Shown: positions 8,443-16,217 of the stretch, piece by piece
Layout of the letters: each line of letters starts with the position of its first letter
Position numbering within the stretch: the stretch's first letter is position 1
Source: Oceanobacillus iheyensis HTE831
Lineage (GTDB): Bacteria > Bacillota > Bacilli > Bacillales > Amphibacillaceae
DNA length: 64,000 bases
Assembly: GCF_000011245.1 (NCBI RefSeq)
Contig: NC_004193.1
Location: 3,450,501-3,514,500, forward strand
Direction: 5' to 3'
The notes under the pieces: model-generated
Told to the model about the DNA's origin: nothing
What the model saw: only the letters and a program-made list of their open reading frames with translations
Databases searched by the model: none
Translations under genes and position numbers: made by a program

Positions 8443-9110
8443 TTAGTTATCCAAAGAAAGAAGCGCATCCAGCTCCATCAATGCCTGAGTCCATTTATCT
8501 CTTGCTTGATTCCTTTTCGTAACGGTACAAAGAGATGCGATTATTTCACGCAAAACGACTTGCGTTACATTTGGTTGCGTCTCTTTGAACTCTAGGATTA
8601 TTTCTGAGTGGAGCGTTTTGTCTGGTGACATGGGCCCTTCATAATTCCAGCTTTTTTCGATACGTGTATATGGCTCAATAACCTTATATTCTCCAGACTC
8701 CGTATGCGTTCCAGGTAATTCCACAACTTGATTGGTAGCAAATCGAAAGCGCCCTCCTACGCGTACATCCATTTCCATTTCGGTGAGCCCGAATAAGTTC
8801 TTGAGTACATGAGGAGATGTCCACGCATGAAATAACCTTTCTGGTTTGTACGGATATTCCCTATTGACCTCGATAGTATAGGTATCATTCACTTCGAGCC
8901 AAGATATTAGTTCCCATGTATATCCCTCTGGATCTTTAAAAAGGCCTGTGTAGCCCCAATCATCTGCGGTACCCTCATTCATCACGATGCCGCCAGCCTT
9001 GGATACACGTGACAGAATGGCATTCACTTCCTCCGTATCTTTAGCAGTGTGACTGAAAATAACACTAGAAACATGTACATCTTCTACATGCTGCTCTGTC
9101 ATCTGGGCAA
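8443..9110 (-). pseudogene. 5'-truncated VOC-SRPBCC (AHSA1-like) fusion gene
   Basis: The frame encodes the C-terminal half of a glyoxalase/VOC domain (from about SSVIFSHTAKDTEEV to YTGLFKDPEGYTWELISW) fused to a complete AHSA1/SRPBCC domain (VNREYPYKPERLFHAWTSP, then GGRFRF). The usual first half of the VOC domain, about 50 residues, is absent. The open frame continues to 9177, but there it is antisense to the DUF1048 gene and has no VOC similarity, so homology ends near 9108. No good ribosome binding site precedes the possible ATG at 9102. A recombination or deletion event that removed the gene's 5' end is inferred. Confidence 0.6.
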
Positions 9111-9127
9111 ATAGGGGGTGAAGGTAG

Positions 9128-9463
9128 ATGAGAATACAGGATATCATCGAAGGCAAAAAAGAATGGCGAGCACACAAAGCGCGTGTAAAAGCACTTCCAA
9201 AAGATTATCAAATTGTGTATAAAGAAATTCAAAAATACCTCTTTAAAGTCGGCCCTGTTGAGCTAACCGATGGAATTGGTTTGCTGTCAGGGATTATTGA
9301 TCTTTTTGAAAAAGGTGCTCATATGGGCAAAGACGTGCTTGAAGTGACAGGAGAAGACGTAGCTGCGTTCTGCGACGAACTAATCAAAGATTCAAAAACG
9401 TACGCGGATCTCTATCAGGAATCGGTTAACCAGACAGTGAATGAAGCGATGAAAGAAGATTAG
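9128..9463 (+). CDS. DUF1048 domain-containing protein
   Basis: A 111-aa helical protein. The segment DIIEGKKEWRAHKARVKALPKDYQ then YKEIQKYLFK and GLLSGIIDLFE is the hallmark of DUF1048, a Firmicutes family of unknown function with a four-helix look. Relatives usually follow a PadR-type regulator. Here the PadR gene is missing and a truncated gene abuts the start, which fits a deletion at about 9110. GGGGGTGAAGG lies upstream of the ATG. Confidence 0.8.
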   Translation: MRIQDIIEGKKEWRAHKARVKALPKDYQIVYKEIQKYLFKVGPVELTDGIGLLSGIIDLFEKGAHMGKDVLEVTGEDVAAFCDELIKDSKTYADLYQESVNQTVNEAMKED

Positions 9464-9708
9464 TAATATATTTTCCATATATAAATAATTCCATAAATTG
9501 CCGAATTCCTTTGTTTGATTCGATCATTCGGGTAATATTTCATTTCCATTGTTTTTAAATATCCTGTAAGAATAAAATAGTGGTTGGGGAAAATGTATTG
9601 ATGCAATGAATACTTCCGAATGAATGTGTAGAAAGACTGCGCAAGCAATAACTACGCTTATCCTTTGGCGGGCTGGGGGGCCTTCCCTTCGTTGGCTCAT
9701 GAGCAGCA

Positions 9709-9972
9709 TTGCCACTATCCACTGTCATTAAAAAAGGAATTGCCATCTGCAAAGAAGAAAACAGCATTCAGCTTATGGGGCATCTGTATCTTCGTTTGGC
9801 AAAATCACAGGAAAAATTAAATCCGGATGTAAAGCAAAAAGAAATAGCGCTAAACTATTCGAAGGCTATCTTCATTCTGAATATGGTGCAATTAACGGAA
9901 GTGGCAGAAGAAATAAAACATGAAAAGCAGGATTATTTACAGATGCTAACGCTGCAGGACTTTTTGGGGTGA
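9709..9972 (+). pseudogene. 3' remnant of a TPR-containing (Rap/Rgg-like) regulator
   Basis: The 87-codon frame (IKKGIAICKEENSIQLMGHL, then KEIALNYSKAIFILNMVQ and EVAEEIKHEK) looks like the last one or two tetratricopeptide repeats of the XRE-TPR regulators common in Bacillaceae. No HTH domain, ribosome binding site or ATG precedes it; the only in-frame start is a TTG at 9709. The preceding 240 bp (9464-9708) carry no convincing gene. It is best read as a gene relic next to the other truncated genes here. Confidence 0.45.
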
Positions 9973-10036
9973 TTAGAGGTATTGATTTAGTAGATAAATC
10001 GGAATGATTTGCTTTTGAAACCCGCTTCAGAAATAT

Positions 10037-10058
10037 ACTCCGCTTTCCGTGGGCGGCT
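10037..10058. repeat. Fragment of a dispersed Bacillaceae intergenic repeat (tentative)
   Basis: CTCCGCTTTCCGTGGGCGGCT resembles the CGCTTTCCGCGGGCGGCT core of a GC-rich repeat I associate with Bacillaceae intergenic regions. Only about 22 bp remain, in an AT-rich setting beside two truncated genes. Confidence 0.35.
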
Positions 10059-10227
10059 AAAAATAAGTTTTAACTTACTTTACATGCACAACTTCTATAT
10101 CAATTCCTACAACATTACTTTTATATTTCCTTCAAAAACAAATTTTAATTCTTCAGCAAACATGATAAATTTGTTTTACACTAGATTGACCATTAAATCT
10201 CTATTACATCTGGGAGTTGATTACACT

Positions 10228-10416
10228 ATGGTAAAAACAGTTTTAAAGGAAATTTTACTCTTTTTGTTTGGTGTTGGTTTTATATTGGGGGTAGTTCTTA
10301 TAGACGGACAAACAACAGAAGACTGGAGAGATACTATTTTTAAAAGTATATTAACAGTATTTCTTATTCAATTAATGCTCTTTATAGTAAAAAGAAAATA
10401 TAAAACCACCATATAG
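10228..10416 (+). CDS. Small two-helix membrane protein
   Basis: A 62-aa protein starting at the ATG at 10228 with TGGGAG about 11 nt upstream. Two hydrophobic segments (LLFLFGVGFILGVVLI and SILTVFLIQLMLFIV) surround a short polar loop, with a Lys-rich C-terminus. The open frame extends upstream to 10009, but that part looks non-coding. Function unknown. Confidence 0.5.
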   Translation: MVKTVLKEILLFLFGVGFILGVVLIDGQTTEDWRDTIFKSILTVFLIQLMLFIVKRKYKTTI

Positions 10417-10610
10417 AAAGGTAATCACATATAGTTAATCTTATAGCGCAAGAGATTGTTGTATTAGTTTTTCACCTCCCCTTTCACAAGAATTTTATTA
10501 TTAAAATGTGAAACTAAACTATATTGATATCGTAACTATATTTAGAATGTTTAGGAAGTTTTTTAATTTTCCAGAACGAAAATGGAGAAGCGAAAGGTGT
10601 TGAGTCTAAG

Positions 10611-10823
10611 GTGAACGATAGTATGAAATGTCCTGAATGCAGTAATGAGGTTAAGCAAGGGTATATTTTTTCTTCCCGACGTATTTGTTGGTCAGATTCA
10701 GCTGATTCAGCCTTCTCTACTTATGGAAGTGAAGAATTAACCAAAGATGCATTTTTTAAAGTAGGCAAAATCCCTGCGTTGAGATGTGAAAAATGTAATA
10801 TAGTTATTTTTAAATACAATTGA
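10611..10823 (+). CDS. Small zinc-ribbon protein (DUF6487-like)
   Basis: A 70-aa protein with CPEC near the N-terminus and CEKC near the C-terminus, a four-cysteine zinc ribbon split by about 45 residues. SSRRICWSD and KVGKIPALRCEKC fit a small Firmicutes family of cytoplasmic proteins of unknown function. GTG at 10611 and ATG at 10623 are both possible starts. Confidence 0.6.
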   Translation: MNDSMKCPECSNEVKQGYIFSSRRICWSDSADSAFSTYGSEELTKDAFFKVGKIPALRCEKCNIVIFKYN

Positions 10824-10866
10824 ACGATATTAATTAAGTTATTATCAGAGTTAGAGGTGAATGATC

Positions 10867-11067
10867 TTGAGTAATGAAAATACCACAAAATTAGAAAAGT
10901 GGCGTGCAAAATATGGAGCGTTAGCGATTGCGTTAAGTTGTTTATGCACTATGATTTCGATTTGGGAAAGCAATTGGTTTCTGACAGGTTTTTTAGGATT
11001 AGGTGTATTCGTCTGTGGGTCGATAGGAATTTTTGATATAAAGCGATCTATGGCGGAAAAACATTAA
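10867..11067 (+). CDS. Small membrane protein
   Basis: About 66 aa with two hydrophobic segments (ALAIALSCLCTMISIW and FLTGFLGLGVFVCGSIGIF) and a basic C-terminus. TTG at 10867 is preferred because AGAGGTG is 8 nt upstream; the in-frame ATG at 10861 overlaps that site too closely. It follows the zinc-ribbon gene by 43 bp and may be co-transcribed with it. Function unknown. Confidence 0.55.
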   Translation: MSNENTTKLEKWRAKYGALAIALSCLCTMISIWESNWFLTGFLGLGVFVCGSIGIFDIKRSMAEKH

Positions 11068-11181
11068 AGCAGGTTTATCCATACACACATAACAATACGA
11101 ACGGATACGAATTAGCACAAAGTATCTCAAAAATAAATCTTCATACTAGATAAAACATCATCTATCCTCCACTTAAGAAAA

Positions 11182-11215
11182 TAGCAGCCTACAAAACCGT
11201 AGGCTGCTACCCTTT
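11182..11215. terminator. Bidirectional terminator
   Basis: TAGCAGCCTAC and GTAGGCTGCTA form an 11-bp perfect stem with a 6-nt loop. On the minus strand it is followed by TATTTTCTT, suiting the convergent membrane-protein gene at 11306. Confidence 0.7.
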
Positions 11216-11305
11216 GTTTCTTTTCTTCACCCTTTGCTGTTCAATGGAAAAGAAACATAAAGGTCACTTAAATAAAAATCTACACGATAATGAAGTGAAA
11301 CGTAA

Positions 11306-11590
11306 TTATCTCTTCCTTTTCCGCTCTAAAAGTATAGGTGTTATATTCAGTAAGATAAAAGCAATTGTCAAAAACCACAACGCCCTTTCCATACCAGGTA
11401 CTACATCCATTAAAGCTGACCAATCTTCCGCATCTACCCAATCAGAGACGAGGCTGTATTCCGCACAAAGCGTTAGTGTTGTAAATGATAATCCCAGTGC
11501 CATCGCAAGCTTATAATCTTTTCCTATTGAATACAAATACAGATTTAGAAAAGTTATTACGATGGCAATGCCAACTAATATGACCCACAT
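11306..11590 (-). CDS. Conserved small membrane protein
   Basis: A 94-aa protein with three hydrophobic helices (residues about 1-22, 28-48 and 70-88), a conserved-looking acidic loop (SDWVDAEDWSALMDVVPGM) and a basic tail RKRKR. GGAGGT lies 6 nt before the ATG. The family is not one I can name. The terminator at 11182 fits its 3' end. Confidence 0.6.
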   Translation of the reverse strand: MWVILVGIAIVITFLNLYLYSIGKDYKLAMALGLSFTTLTLCAEYSLVSDWVDAEDWSALMDVVPGMERALWFLTIAFILLNITPILLERKRKR

Positions 11591-11695
11591 AGCTATACCT
11601 CCACATATGGTTTGTATTCTTTTTCAAACATTCATTATCTTTAGTCTCATCGTATGAATCCCCTTAGTCGCAGTATACCATAATTACAACCTATC

Positions 11696-11809
11696 TCACC
11701 CAGCATCCCCAAACCAATCAAATTCCTTCTCAAACAGCAACTCGACTGTTCCGGTGGGTCCATTCCGCATATAATCCTTGAATGCATTTAGCTGCTTAAT
11801 ATAGTTCAT
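11696..11809 (-). pseudogene. Truncated N-terminus of a replication-organiser-like protein
   Basis: AAGGAG precedes an ATG that opens with MNYIKQLNAFKDYM, reminiscent of the first residues of phage or plasmid replisome-organiser and DnaD-like proteins. After 37 codons the frame ends. Located directly downstream of an excisionase-like HTH gene on the same strand, it is likely a leftover of a mobile element, but the similarity is short. Confidence 0.35.
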
Positions 11810-11840
11810 CTTTATTTCGCTCCTTATCTTCACCAGATTT

Positions 11841-12035
11841 TTATTTATCAGTTGGGCGATTGGTTTGGTTTTGTTGTTGTTCAATCCATTCATCCACTGC
11901 TTCCTTGGAAAAAAGAATCTTGCTGCGCAAACGATAATGCGGTATCTCACCCGCACGCACCATTTTATACACCGTATCGAGGTGAACCCCCAAATACACA
12001 GCCATTTCCTTCACCGACATCGCATCTCTTTCCAT
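11841..12035 (-). CDS. Excisionase-family (HTH_17) DNA-binding protein
   Basis: A 64-aa protein from the ATG at 12035, which has AGGAGGTG 8 nt upstream; an earlier in-frame ATG at 12065 lacks this. MSVKEMAVYLGVHLDTVYKM is a MerR-like winged helix of the excisionase/HTH_17 type and RLRSKILFSKEAVDEWIEQ is its second half. Such small proteins act as recombination directionality factors or local regulators. No integrase is nearby, so it may be an orphan from a lost element. Confidence 0.75.
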   Translation of the reverse strand: MERDAMSVKEMAVYLGVHLDTVYKMVRAGEIPHYRLRSKILFSKEAVDEWIEQQQNQTNRPTDK

Positions 12036-12116
12036 AATAAAAACACCTCCTTTTGGTTCTCTCATTCTTATAATCGAAATGAAAGTCCAAAAAGAGGCAT
12101 TTTCGGTTAAATTAGT

Positions 12117-12791
12117 TTAATCTTTTTTCAATCGTGCAGCAAAGTAATTGCCGAGTGATTGTAATCCTTGCACTAAAATAATCAGGAGAATAACGGTTAC
12201 GTACATCACATCTACTTCATACCGTAAGTGACCATATCGATATGCGAGGTCTCCGAGTCCTCCACCGCCTACTAAGCCGGCCATGGCCGATGCTCCGATT
12301 AGCCCAATGATCGCAATCGTTAACCCGAGAACGATCGAGGAGCGAGATTCCCGCACAAGTACATGCCAGACGATATGTCTCGTCTTAATCCCCATCGCTT
12401 CATATGCTTCAATGACACCGCGGTTTACTTCCAGTAAGGCAGACTCCATTAACCGAGCGATATAAGGAGCCGTATAGACGACCAATGGAACAATAACCCC
12501 TTTCACGCCAATTGACGTGCCGACAATGAATTTTGTAAAAGGGAGAATGAAGAATAATAGAATAATAAACGGCACCGAACGAATAATATTGATCACGATA
12601 TTCAACACATTATAGACGAACTTATTACTGAGCGCTTTCCCCGGTCTCGTTAAAACAAGCAGAATGCCCAGCGGTAATCCGATCAAGACCGAAATGGCAA
12701 GAGAGATACCGACCATCTGAAATGTTTGAATCGTTGACGTCCATAAATCCGAACCCCATGCATCAAGAAACGCGTTGATTTTCTCCATCAT
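12117..12791 (-). CDS. metI: Methionine ABC transporter permease
   Basis: A 224-aa polytopic membrane protein with about five transmembrane helices. The EAA loop EAYEAMGIKTRHIVWHVLVRE (about 129-149) contacts the ATPase MetN, and GASAMAGLVGGGGLGDLAYRYG is a strong MetI signature. It overlaps the end of metN by 29 bp, so both are translated from one mRNA. AGGAGTG precedes the tandem ATGATG start. It is the last gene of the S-box operon. Confidence 0.93.
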   Translation of the reverse strand: MMEKINAFLDAWGSDLWTSTIQTFQMVGISLAISVLIGLPLGILLVLTRPGKALSNKFVYNVLNIVINIIRSVPFIILLFFILPFTKFIVGTSIGVKGVIVPLVVYTAPYIARLMESALLEVNRGVIEAYEAMGIKTRHIVWHVLVRESRSSIVLGLTIAIIGLIGASAMAGLVGGGGLGDLAYRYGHLRYEVDVMYVTVILLIILVQGLQSLGNYFAARLKKD

Positions 12792-13800
12792 ACGTCACTC
12801 CTTTCACATGTACTTGTTGGTCTTGTAAAAACTGAAATGAATCGTTTATTTCCGCTTGCTCTCCTTTAAAGTGAACAAGTAGCTGACCGAATGCTTCATC
12901 TTTAATCCGTGTAATGCTGCCGGACAAGATATTTGGATAGATATCATACTTTTTCGTTACGAGCGCAAGTGCCGGATCTCCCGATGATTCTCCGAAGAAC
13001 GATAATTTAGCTACTTGACCATTCTCACTCAAACCATCGATTAAATCATCCGGAATGTCATGCGAGAATAAACTATTCACAAAACGCTTTGTGGTCCGTA
13101 GCTGTGGCGATATGAAAATATCTTTCGTATAGCCTTCCTCAATCACTTCCCCATTTTCCATGACTGCGACCCGATCGCAAACTCGCTGGATGACATTCAT
13201 CTCATGTGTAATCAGCAAGATCGTAATCCCAAGTTCTTTATTAATACGTAATAATAAATCCAAAATCGCTTCCGTTGTATCCGGATCGAGTGCACTTGTT
13301 GCTTCGTCACTTAATAACACTTCTGGCTCATGAGACAGTGCCCGCGCAATCGCCACTCGTTGCTTTTGCCCACCGGAGAGCTCTGACGGGTACGCATCAT
13401 GCTTGTCGGCTAAGCCAACGATATCCAAGTATTTCTGTACCCGGTCCTTCACTGCTTTTTTATTCAGACCAGTTAATTTCAATGGGATAGCGATATTATC
13501 GTAGACCGTTGCTGTTTTTAATAGATTAAATCCTTGAAAAATCATTCCGATATGACTTCTTGTTTCACGGAGTTTTCCTGATTTCAACGTGGTTAATTCT
13601 ACATCATTCACTTTTACCGATCCCTGATCTGGCTGCTCCAGTAAATTCACACAACGAATAAGTGTACTCTTTCCTGCGCCACTATAGCCGATCACGCCAT
13701 AGATTTCTCCTTTTCCAACAGATAAAGAAACATCTTTCAATGCCTGAATATCTCCTTGTTTTCCTGCAAATGTCTTTGTGATGTTGGTTAATTCAATCAT
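12763..13800 (-). CDS. metN: Methionine ABC transporter ATP-binding protein
   Basis: A 345-aa ATPase. Walker A GYSGAGKST is at about 38, the Q-loop in IGMIFQGFNLL, signature LSGGQKQR at about 140, Walker B VLLSDEATSALDP at about 160, and the switch His in LLITHEMNV. The C-terminal 90 residues form the NIL regulatory domain that binds methionine and causes trans-inhibition in the family. It energises uptake through MetI of substrate delivered by MetQ. Confidence 0.95.
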   Translation of the reverse strand: MIELTNITKTFAGKQGDIQALKDVSLSVGKGEIYGVIGYSGAGKSTLIRCVNLLEQPDQGSVKVNDVELTTLKSGKLRETRSHIGMIFQGFNLLKTATVYDNIAIPLKLTGLNKKAVKDRVQKYLDIVGLADKHDAYPSELSGGQKQRVAIARALSHEPEVLLSDEATSALDPDTTEAILDLLLRINKELGITILLITHEMNVIQRVCDRVAVMENGEVIEEGYTKDIFISPQLRTTKRFVNSLFSHDIPDDLIDGLSENGQVAKLSFFGESSGDPALALVTKKYDIYPNILSGSITRIKDEAFGQLLVHFKGEQAEINDSFQFLQDQQVHVKGVTYDGENQRVS

Positions 13801-13839
13801 TTGTTTATGCTCCTTCCGTTACGCACTTTGCCAAAATCC

Positions 13840-14661
13840 TTACCACGAAGGAACGAGCGATCCGCCAAATTCTTCTTCGATAAATGTTTTGACTTCTTCA
13901 CTGCGATAAATATCTGCTAGTTTTTGGATGATTTCATCGTCTTCATTTTCCGCTCTGACAGCCGCATGGTTAATATAAGGTGAATCTTTTGGCTCGATGA
14001 AAATAGCGTCTTCCGTTGGAGTAAATCCAGCTTCGATGGCGAAATTCGTATTAATCGCTGCCGCATCCAATTCCTCTAACTGACGTGCAATCTGCGCAGA
14101 ATCGAGTTCCACAAATTCATAATTGCCGTTATTCTTTTCAATATCACGAACAGTGGAATTAATCCCCGTCTCCGGATCCAACTCGATTAAACCAGCTTGT
14201 TCAAATAATAAAAGTGCACGACCGCTATTGGTTGGATCACTAGGCAGTCCGATTGTTGCTCCCTCTGGCAATTCAGACACATCACCGACATCTAATGAAT
14301 AAATCCCCATCGGGAAAGTCACCGTATCAAATGATTTCACTAAGTCTAGGTTTCTATCTTCTCTAATAGCATTAAAATACGGTTCTGTTTGGAATATATT
14401 TAAATCGAGTTCCCCTTCATCTAATGCAACATTTGGCATCACATAATCCGTGAACACCTCCGTCTCGATATTAATGCCTTCCTCTTCTGCTAGTTCTGTT
14501 ACTTTCTCAAGAATCTCTTCATGTGGTCCTGCCGTTACACCGATGACTAATTTTTCATCATCGTACAACCCTTCACTTGCCCCGCTAGATTCTTCACTGC
14601 CACATGCAGCCAAAAGTGCTACTGCTAAAAATACGATCGCTGTTAATAATCCTTTTTTCAT
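13840..14661 (-). CDS. metQ: Methionine-binding lipoprotein
   Basis: A 273-aa NlpA/MetQ family solute-binding protein. It has an N-terminal signal peptide with lipobox LLAACG, so Cys20 is lipidated and the protein faces the outside of the membrane. KLVIGVTAGPHEEILEKV and DLNIFQTEPYF are family signatures; GLPSDPTNSGRALLLFEQAGLI forms part of the ligand cleft. Its ATG overlaps the stop of the upstream dehydrogenase gene (ATGA), indicating translational coupling. Confidence 0.93.
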   Translation of the reverse strand: MKKGLLTAIVFLAVALLAACGSEESSGASEGLYDDEKLVIGVTAGPHEEILEKVTELAEEEGINIETEVFTDYVMPNVALDEGELDLNIFQTEPYFNAIREDRNLDLVKSFDTVTFPMGIYSLDVGDVSELPEGATIGLPSDPTNSGRALLLFEQAGLIELDPETGINSTVRDIEKNNGNYEFVELDSAQIARQLEELDAAAINTNFAIEAGFTPTEDAIFIEPKDSPYINHAAVRAENEDDEIIQKLADIYRSEEVKTFIEEEFGGSLVPSW

Positions 14662-15791
14662 GATGTTTTCTCTCCTCTTTTTTCCTTGTAATAGATTTGA
14701 TTATTTTTCTCTACTTGCTGTAACGCACTTGCTAAAGATTCCGCCGTCACTTCCCGGTTCATAAAATGTATCGACTCTTGCGGCAGAATTGCTTTCTGAA
14801 TAATCCTTTCGACGAGATCAGTATTAGTTATATCAATACCGATCTCCTGTAAACTAGATGGCAACTGCCATTGATCATAAAAATCGAGTAATCGCAAAAG
14901 CTCTTCTTCTTTTTGTTCGAATGCCAATTGACCAAGGATGCCGTATGCCACAAGCTCCCCGTGCAAGAAGTGTTGAGCCTCGCTGGCTTCCGTTAATCCA
15001 TTATGTAGTGAATGTGCCCCGGCAATTCGCCCTGCCTTATCGCCAAATCCGCCTACCATTCCGCCTGTTATAATAATCGCCTCGATAACACGGATTAATG
15101 CCGGTGTCACTTGTTTATCCCGGACGGCATCGAGTGCTGCTTTTCCGTCTTCCAGCAATACATCTCGACAAATACTAGCGGAGAATTGGGAAACTTTCAC
15201 GGGAACAGGCACTTCTTCATTCGGGTAAAAACTCTCGATTAATGCGTCGGCTTCATAAAATTTTGCCAGCGTATCACCAATCCCCGCTCGTAAGTATTCG
15301 ATAGGAGCATGCGCAATAATCGCCGGCTCTACTAATACAAGTGTCGTCGCTAATGGAAAATACGTATAGTGTGTAAATGCTCCATTACTGTCGTAAAAGA
15401 CACTAAGCGGTGTCCATGCAGCACAGGTCGCAGCAATTGTCGGAATTAAAACCGATTTAACCTCTGCTTTAGCAGCTGCGGCTTTCGTTATATCCAGTGC
15501 AGTCCCGCCACCTATACCAATTACGGCATCAATCGCATGTTGGTGAAGCTGATCCGCTATTTTATCCGCTTTTTCTAGCGTGGTATGACCGTCAATAAAG
15601 ATGATATTCGCTTCTACTTGCTTCACTAATACAAAAGGCAAATACGGCTTTGCCGCCTGCCATGATCTCTTCCCTGCGATAACTTGTATACGATTAACTG
15701 ACAGTTCTTCAAGCAGTACAGGAATTTCCTCCAAGACATCCGCGCCAATCCGATAATGACCCGGAGCTCCTTTTACAATCGATGTGGACAT
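14658..15791 (-). CDS. Iron-containing alcohol dehydrogenase/glycerol dehydrogenase-like protein, first gene of the S-box operon
   Basis: A 377-aa group III (iron-type) dehydrogenase-like protein. The N-terminal Rossmann-like part has the dinucleotide motif GIGGGTALDITKA (about 90). Metal ligands typical of the family include an Asp region IGDTLAKFYEA and the His motifs AHSLHNGLT and HGELVAYG. The start at 15791 has GAGGAAGG upstream; an ATG at 15812 lacks a site. It sits directly below a SAM riboswitch and is coupled to metQ, so it is expressed when methionine/SAM is scarce. The substrate is unknown; a role in sulfur or methionine metabolism is inferred from context only. Confidence 0.8.
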   Translation of the reverse strand: MSTSIVKGAPGHYRIGADVLEEIPVLLEELSVNRIQVIAGKRSWQAAKPYLPFVLVKQVEANIIFIDGHTTLEKADKIADQLHQHAIDAVIGIGGGTALDITKAAAAKAEVKSVLIPTIAATCAAWTPLSVFYDSNGAFTHYTYFPLATTLVLVEPAIIAHAPIEYLRAGIGDTLAKFYEADALIESFYPNEEVPVPVKVSQFSASICRDVLLEDGKAALDAVRDKQVTPALIRVIEAIIITGGMVGGFGDKAGRIAGAHSLHNGLTEASEAQHFLHGELVAYGILGQLAFEQKEEELLRLLDFYDQWQLPSSLQEIGIDITNTDLVERIIQKAILPQESIHFMNREVTAESLASALQQVEKNNQIYYKEKRGEKTS

Positions 15792-15835
15792 AAATCCTTC
15801 CTCTTTTCTCATGTTGTGAATTTTTCCGGGAAACT

Positions 15836-16023
15836 AAAAAATGCCTCCCGATGTGAAATCGAGAGGCATAACATTACACTACGTAAGTCATTCATCACCT
15901 CTCTTATTTCTCAAAATACTGTCCGTATTTTGCAGGATTTAGCACCTATTCATCACTGGAATTACGATGAACGGTTGCCGGGCGTCACAGGGCCAGTCCC
16001 TCAGCCACTCTCAATAAGAGATA
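15836..16023 (-). ncRNA. SAM-I riboswitch (S-box leader) with terminator
   Basis: Reading the minus strand, the aptamer starts CTCTTATTGAGAG with TGGCTGAGGGACTGGCCC, continues with GTGACGCCCGGCAACC and GGTGCTAAATCCTGC, and closes with AATAAGAGAGG. These are all the conserved S-box blocks in order. It is followed by a terminator hairpin (ATGCCTCTCGA and TCGGGAGGCAT) and a U-run. Binding of SAM should favour termination and shut off the dehydrogenase-metQNI operon. Confidence 0.96.
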
Positions 16024-16171
16024 TTAGCGTATTAAATTTTAATTATCATACTATTACGGTTTTTACTAATTGTCAATAAGGGATTTGGATACTAGTTGAA
16101 AACTCATTTAAGACAGAATAAGCATCCAATTACATATATATGTATATATCTAAAAAGGGAATATATTAAAG

Positions 16172-16203
16172 AAAAAAAGGAGGTAAATTAACTCCTTTTT
16201 TTA
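16172..16203. terminator. Bidirectional terminator between the met operon leader and the AIPR gene
   Basis: AAAAAAAGGAG and CTCCTTTTTTT flank a 9-nt loop, a compact U-rich hairpin that works in either direction. It lies 15 bp past the AIPR stop codon. Confidence 0.7.
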
Positions 16204-16217
16204 TTACCTAATTGAAA

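Noticed and set aside
9111..9177. N-terminal extension of the VOC-AHSA1 frame
   Set aside because: These codons are the antisense of the DUF1048 start and lack similarity to a VOC domain; the open frame is fortuitous.
9460..9767. Three overlapping minus-strand frames of 60-70 codons
   Set aside because: They overlap each other in different frames, lack ribosome sites, and show no domain-like composition.
10009..10227. N-terminal 73 codons of the frame ending at 10416
   Set aside because: Includes the short repeat fragment at 10037 and irregular composition; ATG at 10228 with a nearby GGGAG is a better start.
11810..11956. Upstream part of the minus-strand frame ending at 11696, and plus-strand frames across 11852-12110
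   Set aside because: All lie over the excisionase-like gene in other frames; only the segment from the ATG at 11809 has a proper ribosome site.
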